Of a DNA stretch of 64,000 nucleotides, positions 61,087 to 64,000 are shown piece by piece (positions within the stretch are counted from its first letter, which is position 1; the number at the start of each line of letters is the position of its first letter). The stretch covers positions 4,092,001-4,156,000 of the forward strand of contig NZ_CP080998.1 of NCBI RefSeq assembly GCF_019645835.1. The letters run 5' to 3'. The notes beneath the pieces were generated by a model that worked only from the letters and a program-made list of their open reading frames with translations, was not told the DNA's origin and did not search any database. This DNA comes from Mycolicibacterium holsaticum DSM 44478 = JCM 12374 (GTDB taxonomy: Bacteria > Actinomycetota > Actinomycetes > Mycobacteriales > Mycobacteriaceae). The position numbers and the translations under genes are program-made.

Positions 61087-61960
61087 ACTTGTCGGGGTTG
61101 GCGATATCCCATATGGCGCAGACCTTTCCATCGCGCACCGTTATCGCCGTCACGCGCGGCATCAGTTCCGGGTGGCCGTCGGCCGCAGGGATCCCGGAGC
61201 TGTAGATGCCGAGCTGACCGTTGACCAGCGCCAGCTGATTGGACGACAGCCAGCCCGGCCCGTAGCGGCGCGCCAGCCCGAACAGGAACCGCGCCACCTT
61301 GTCGGGGCCGTGGATGACGCGGGCCGCGGTGGGGGCTCTGCGGTTGGAGTCACCGGTGAAGGTGACCTCTGGATGGAGCAGGCGCACAACGGCTTCCATG
61401 TCGCCTGCGGCCAGCGCGGCCATCAGCGCCCCGGCCACCTCGTTGTGCGTGTCGTCGGTCACCGGGGCGGGCGCGGCCGCCACGGTCCGCCGTGACCGCG
61501 ACGCGAGTTGGCGCGCTGAGGCGACGCTGACCCCGAGCACGTCGGCGATCTCGGCGAACGGCAGCCCGAAGCCGTCGTGCAGCACGAACGCCACCCGCTG
61601 GTCGGGGGTGAGACGCTCCAGCACCACCATCGCCGCGAACCGGGCGTCCTCGCCGGCCACGACGGTCGCCAGCGGATCCGATCCGTCCAACGGGGTGACG
61701 ACCGGCTCGGGCAGCCACTCGCCGAAGTACATCTCGCGCCGGTGCGCGGCCGAACGCAACCGGTCCAGGCTGAGCCGGCTGACCACCGTCGTCAGCCAGG
61801 CCCGCAGATCGTAGATGTCGTCCTCGGCCCGGTTCCAGCGCAGCCACGCATCCTGCACGACGTCCTCGGCGTCGGCGACGGTTCCGGTGAGCCGGTAGGC
61901 CACAGCCAGCAGGTGCGGTCGTAGGTCCTCGAACTCGTCGACCCGCGTGCTCGCGGTCAT
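61025..61960 (-). CDS. sigJ: ECF sigma factor SigJ-like with SnoaL-like C-terminal domain
   Basis: A 311-residue ECF41-type sigma factor. Sigma region 2 is in HLLAVAYRLTGTVADAEDVV and AWLTTVVSRLSLDRLRSAAH; region 4 is in LTPDQRVAFVLHDGFGLPFA and EIADVLGVSVASARQLASRS. A C-terminal NTF2/SnoaL domain ends ITVRDGKVCAIWDIANPDKF, close to M. tuberculosis SigJ (Rv3328c). In this family the C-terminal domain regulates activity instead of a separate anti-sigma factor. The neighbouring CMD gene is a typical partner of ECF41 sigma factors. Confidence 0.88.
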   Translation of the reverse strand: MTASTRVDEFEDLRPHLLAVAYRLTGTVADAEDVVQDAWLRWNRAEDDIYDLRAWLTTVVSRLSLDRLRSAAHRREMYFGEWLPEPVVTPLDGSDPLATVVAGEDARFAAMVVLERLTPDQRVAFVLHDGFGLPFAEIADVLGVSVASARQLASRSRRTVAAAPAPVTDDTHNEVAGALMAALAAGDMEAVVRLLHPEVTFTGDSNRRAPTAARVIHGPDKVARFLFGLARRYGPGWLSSNQLALVNGQLGIYSSGIPAADGHPELMPRVTAITVRDGKVCAIWDIANPDKFTGSPLVRPSPTAPGTHPQS

Positions 61961-62000
61961 GAGCTGAGTTTACCCCTTGCCCAGTCGCTTCTCGACCCCA

Positions 62001-63476
62001 TCAGCGTTTGGTGAAAACCGTTCGGTGCCAAGCCTTGTCGGCGACCCCGGTGATGTCGCTCATGACGTGCTTGACGGTCAGGTACTCCTCGAGCGAGTAA
62101 TCGCTCATGTCCTTGCCGAAGCCCGAGGCGCCGACGCCGCCGTGGGGCATCTCGCTGATGATCGGGATGTGGTCGTTGATCCACACGCAACCCGCCTTGA
62201 TCTCCCGTGCTGCCCGCTCCGCCCGATACACATCACGGGTCCACGCCGAGGCCGCCAACCCGTAGGCGGTGTCGTTGGCCTGCCTCAGCGCGTCGTCGTC
62301 GTCGGTGCAGGCACGCACCGTCAGCACCGGGCCGAAGATCTCGTCGCGGTAGACCTCCGACTGTTCGCCGACGCCGGCGATCAGCGTCGGCAGGTAGAAA
62401 CACCCCGGGCGCTCTGGCGCGGCGCCGCCGGTGACGATGCGCCCGCCCTGACTGGGCGCCCGCGCCACCATGCCGGCGACCTTCGCCCGGTGCGCCGTCG
62501 AGATCAGCGGGCCAAGGTCGGTGTCGGGGTCGCCGGGGTCACCGACGACCACCTTGCCCATCACCTCGGCGACCCCGGCGACGAAGTCGTCGTAGAGGTC
62601 GGCGGCCACGATCGCGCGCGTGGCGGCCGTGCAGTCCTGGCCGGTGTTGATCAGCGCGGCGGCCACCGCACCCGGGATCGCGGCGTCCAGATCGGCGTCG
62701 TCGAACACCACGAACGGGGCCTTGCCACCCAGTTCGAGCTGCACGCGGTGCCCGTGTGCGGCCGCGGCGGCCATCACCGTGCGCCCAACCGCGGTGGATC
62801 CGGTGAACGTGACCATGTCGACCCCGGAGTGGCCGGCCAGCGCGGCCCCGACGTCGGGTCCCGCGCCGGTCACGACGTTGAAGACGCCGTCGGGCAGTCC
62901 CGCCTCGGTGGCCAACCGGGCCAGCGTGAGCGTCGTCAGCGGGGTCAGCTCGCTGGGTTTGATCACCACGGTGCAGCCGGCGGCCAAGGCGGGCAACACT
63001 TTCCACACCGCCATCTGCAACGGATAGTTCCACGGCGTGATGGTCGCGACGACGCCGACGGCCTCCCGCCGGATGCTCGAAGTGTGCTCAGCGGAGTACT
63101 CGGCGCTGGCCTTTCCCTCGAGATGACGTGCGGCACCGGCGAAGAAGTCGATGTTGTCGAGGCTGCCGGGCACGTCGAACTCGGCAGCCAACCGCACCGG
63201 CTTGCCGGTTTGGCTGACCTCTTCGGCCACCAGATGCTCGGCATGCTCGCCCGCCAGCCGCGCCAACGCGGCCAGCACCGCCGACCGCTGCGCAGGCGTC
63301 GCGCCCGCCCACCCGGGCATGCTCGCCCGCGCCGCAGCCACCGCGGTGTCGACGTCGGCGGGCGCAGCCGACGCGTACCCGGCGACCGGCCGGCCGGTGG
63401 CCGGGTTGAGAACCTGATGCGCCCGGCCGCCGGTTACCACCGGCGCCCCCACCATCCAGCTACCCGCGACGTTCAT
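62001..63476 (-). CDS. aldehyde dehydrogenase, gamma-aminobutyraldehyde dehydrogenase-like
   Basis: A 491-residue NAD(P)-dependent aldehyde dehydrogenase. The catalytic cysteine is in ALINTGQDCTAATRAIVAAD and the glutamate in QLELGGKAPFVVFD. VVATITPWNYPLQMAVWKVL is the cofactor loop. Sequence character, including MPHGGVGASGFGKDMSDYSL, fits gamma-aminobutyraldehyde (betaine-type) dehydrogenases used in putrescine or related amine breakdown. It is divergent from an Lrp/AsnC regulator, which probably controls it. Confidence 0.88.
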   Translation of the reverse strand: MNVAGSWMVGAPVVTGGRAHQVLNPATGRPVAGYASAAPADVDTAVAAARASMPGWAGATPAQRSAVLAALARLAGEHAEHLVAEEVSQTGKPVRLAAEFDVPGSLDNIDFFAGAARHLEGKASAEYSAEHTSSIRREAVGVVATITPWNYPLQMAVWKVLPALAAGCTVVIKPSELTPLTTLTLARLATEAGLPDGVFNVVTGAGPDVGAALAGHSGVDMVTFTGSTAVGRTVMAAAAAHGHRVQLELGGKAPFVVFDDADLDAAIPGAVAAALINTGQDCTAATRAIVAADLYDDFVAGVAEVMGKVVVGDPGDPDTDLGPLISTAHRAKVAGMVARAPSQGGRIVTGGAAPERPGCFYLPTLIAGVGEQSEVYRDEIFGPVLTVRACTDDDDALRQANDTAYGLAASAWTRDVYRAERAAREIKAGCVWINDHIPIISEMPHGGVGASGFGKDMSDYSLEEYLTVKHVMSDITGVADKAWHRTVFTKR

Positions 63477-63598
63477 GGGCCAACGCTAACCGACGTCGCG
63501 CACGCCAGCTACGCATTACAACCGCAAAAGCCACCCGTCACGCGTGATTTCATAGCCCTGGTTGCTTGCCACGACGGATTCCGTGCACAATCTTGGGC

Positions 63599-64000
63599 AT
63601 GGCTACCCCGGGTCCCGTGCACGGCGCCGGACCGGCGTCGTTCCGGGTCAACCAGTCCCGCCCTGGTGCGGCGTTTCAGCTCGACGAGCTCTCGAAGCAG
63701 ATCATCGAGAAGCTGCAGGAAGACGGTCGTCGCTCGTATGCGGGCATCGGCAAGGCGGTCGGGCTGTCGGAGGCCGCGGTCCGCCAGCGCGTCCAGCGCA
63801 TGGTCGACGCGGGCGTCATGCAGATCGTCGCGGTCACCGACCCGATGCAGTTGGGTTTCGCGCGTCAGGCCATGATCGGCATCCGCTGCACGGGCGACAC
63901 CACCAAGGTGGCCGAGAAGTTGGCCGCCGTCGACTCGGTCGACTACGTGGTGCTGACTGCCGGCTCGTTCGACGTGATCGTCGAAGTCGTGTGCGCCGAC
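63599..64000 (+). CDS. Lrp/AsnC family regulator, cut by right edge
   Basis: The open frame from an ATG at 63599 runs for 134 codons to the window end with no stop. The helix-turn-helix is FQLDELSKQIIEKLQEDGRR and IGKAVGLSEAAVRQRVQRMV, and the RAM domain begins AMIGIRCTGDTTKVAEKLAA, then YVVLTAGSFDVIVEVVC. It resembles M. tuberculosis Rv2324 by memory. It is divergent from the aldehyde dehydrogenase with 122 bases between starts, a common regulator-target layout for amine catabolism. Confidence 0.88.
   Translation, partial: MATPGPVHGAGPASFRVNQSRPGAAFQLDELSKQIIEKLQEDGRRSYAGIGKAVGLSEAAVRQRVQRMVDAGVMQIVAVTDPMQLGFARQAMIGIRCTGDTTKVAEKLAAVDSVDYVVLTAGSFDVIVEVVCAD

Noticed and set aside
61977..63875. 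A 632-codon plus-strand open frame antisense to the aldehyde dehydrogenase
   Set aside because: The opposite strand encodes a complete enzyme with catalytic residues. The frame is a codon-bias shadow.
1..64000. CRISPR arrays, insertion sequences, prophage genes, rRNA and tRNA genes
   Set aside because: No regularly spaced direct repeats, transposase or integrase motifs, or structural RNA signatures were seen on reading both strands. Weak tRNAs could still be missed without a dedicated search.

Overview
The window is a GC-rich actinobacterial chromosome segment from a pigmented Mycobacterium/Mycolicibacterium. The main evidence is gene order. From about 14.2 kb to 56.7 kb the genes follow the M. 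tuberculosis stretch usfY - lat - lrpA - pcd - TetR - lhr - nei - Rv3300c - glpD2 - lpdA - Rv3304 - amiA1/amiB1 - deoD - pmmB - upp - Rv3311 - add - deoA - cdd - sdhCDAB (roughly Rv3288c to Rv3319). Several blocks are inserted and some M. tuberculosis genes are missing. These ortholog statements rest on remembered protein sequences and gene order, not on a search.

Left part (1-13.7 kb). Two glycosyltransferases on the minus strand come first, one cut by the window edge and one frameshifted. A tight plus-strand operon follows: a small acidic protein, a lipoprotein, an unusual Nramp-like transporter and two PRC-barrel proteins. Next is a complete aromatic-carotenoid locus read leftwards: tspO, then crtE-crtI-crtB-crtYc-crtYd-crtT-crtU and a Rieske oxygenase, almost all joined by 4-base overlaps. 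A convergent idi supplies precursor. The set predicts beta-carotene converted to isorenieratene (leprotene), with a possible further oxidation and methylation.

Stress block (13.7-16.3 kb). csbD, usfY, a membrane protein/flavin reductase pair and a PAS-ANTAR regulator follow. Sites matching the mycobacterial SigF consensus (GGTTT-N15/16-GGGTA) lie before usfY (perfect match), the crt operon, tspO and the membrane/flavin reductase pair, and also before the Nramp operon. This suggests one general-stress regulon covering pigment and envelope functions.

Central part (16.3-43 kb). Lysine catabolism (lat, lrpA, pcd) has paired AT-rich repeats that look like Lrp sites. Then come lhr and nei2 for DNA repair, followed by a block not expected from the M. 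tuberculosis order: a DesA3-type desaturase with its reductase and a MadR/DesT-like repressor, a crotonase, an SDR, a DUF1330 protein, a proline-rich secreted protein and a secreted GH2 hydrolase. The glpD2/lpdA region resumes the conserved order. It is interrupted by an AbiEi/DUF559-type gene bracketed by two inverted palindromic repeats.

Right part (43-64 kb). Nucleoside salvage (deoD, pmmB, upp, add, deoA, cdd) surrounds a small ESX-type protein paired with an NlpC/P60 peptidase. sdhCDAB follows, then an EmbR-like regulator and a PknH-like receptor kinase broken by a frameshift, a secreted C39-like protein, a carboxymuconolactone decarboxylase family protein overlapping a SigJ-type sigma factor, and a divergent aldehyde dehydrogenase/AsnC pair at the edge. 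Three genes carry single-base frameshifts, each beside a short G or C run. I see no rRNA, tRNA, CRISPR array, insertion sequence or prophage.
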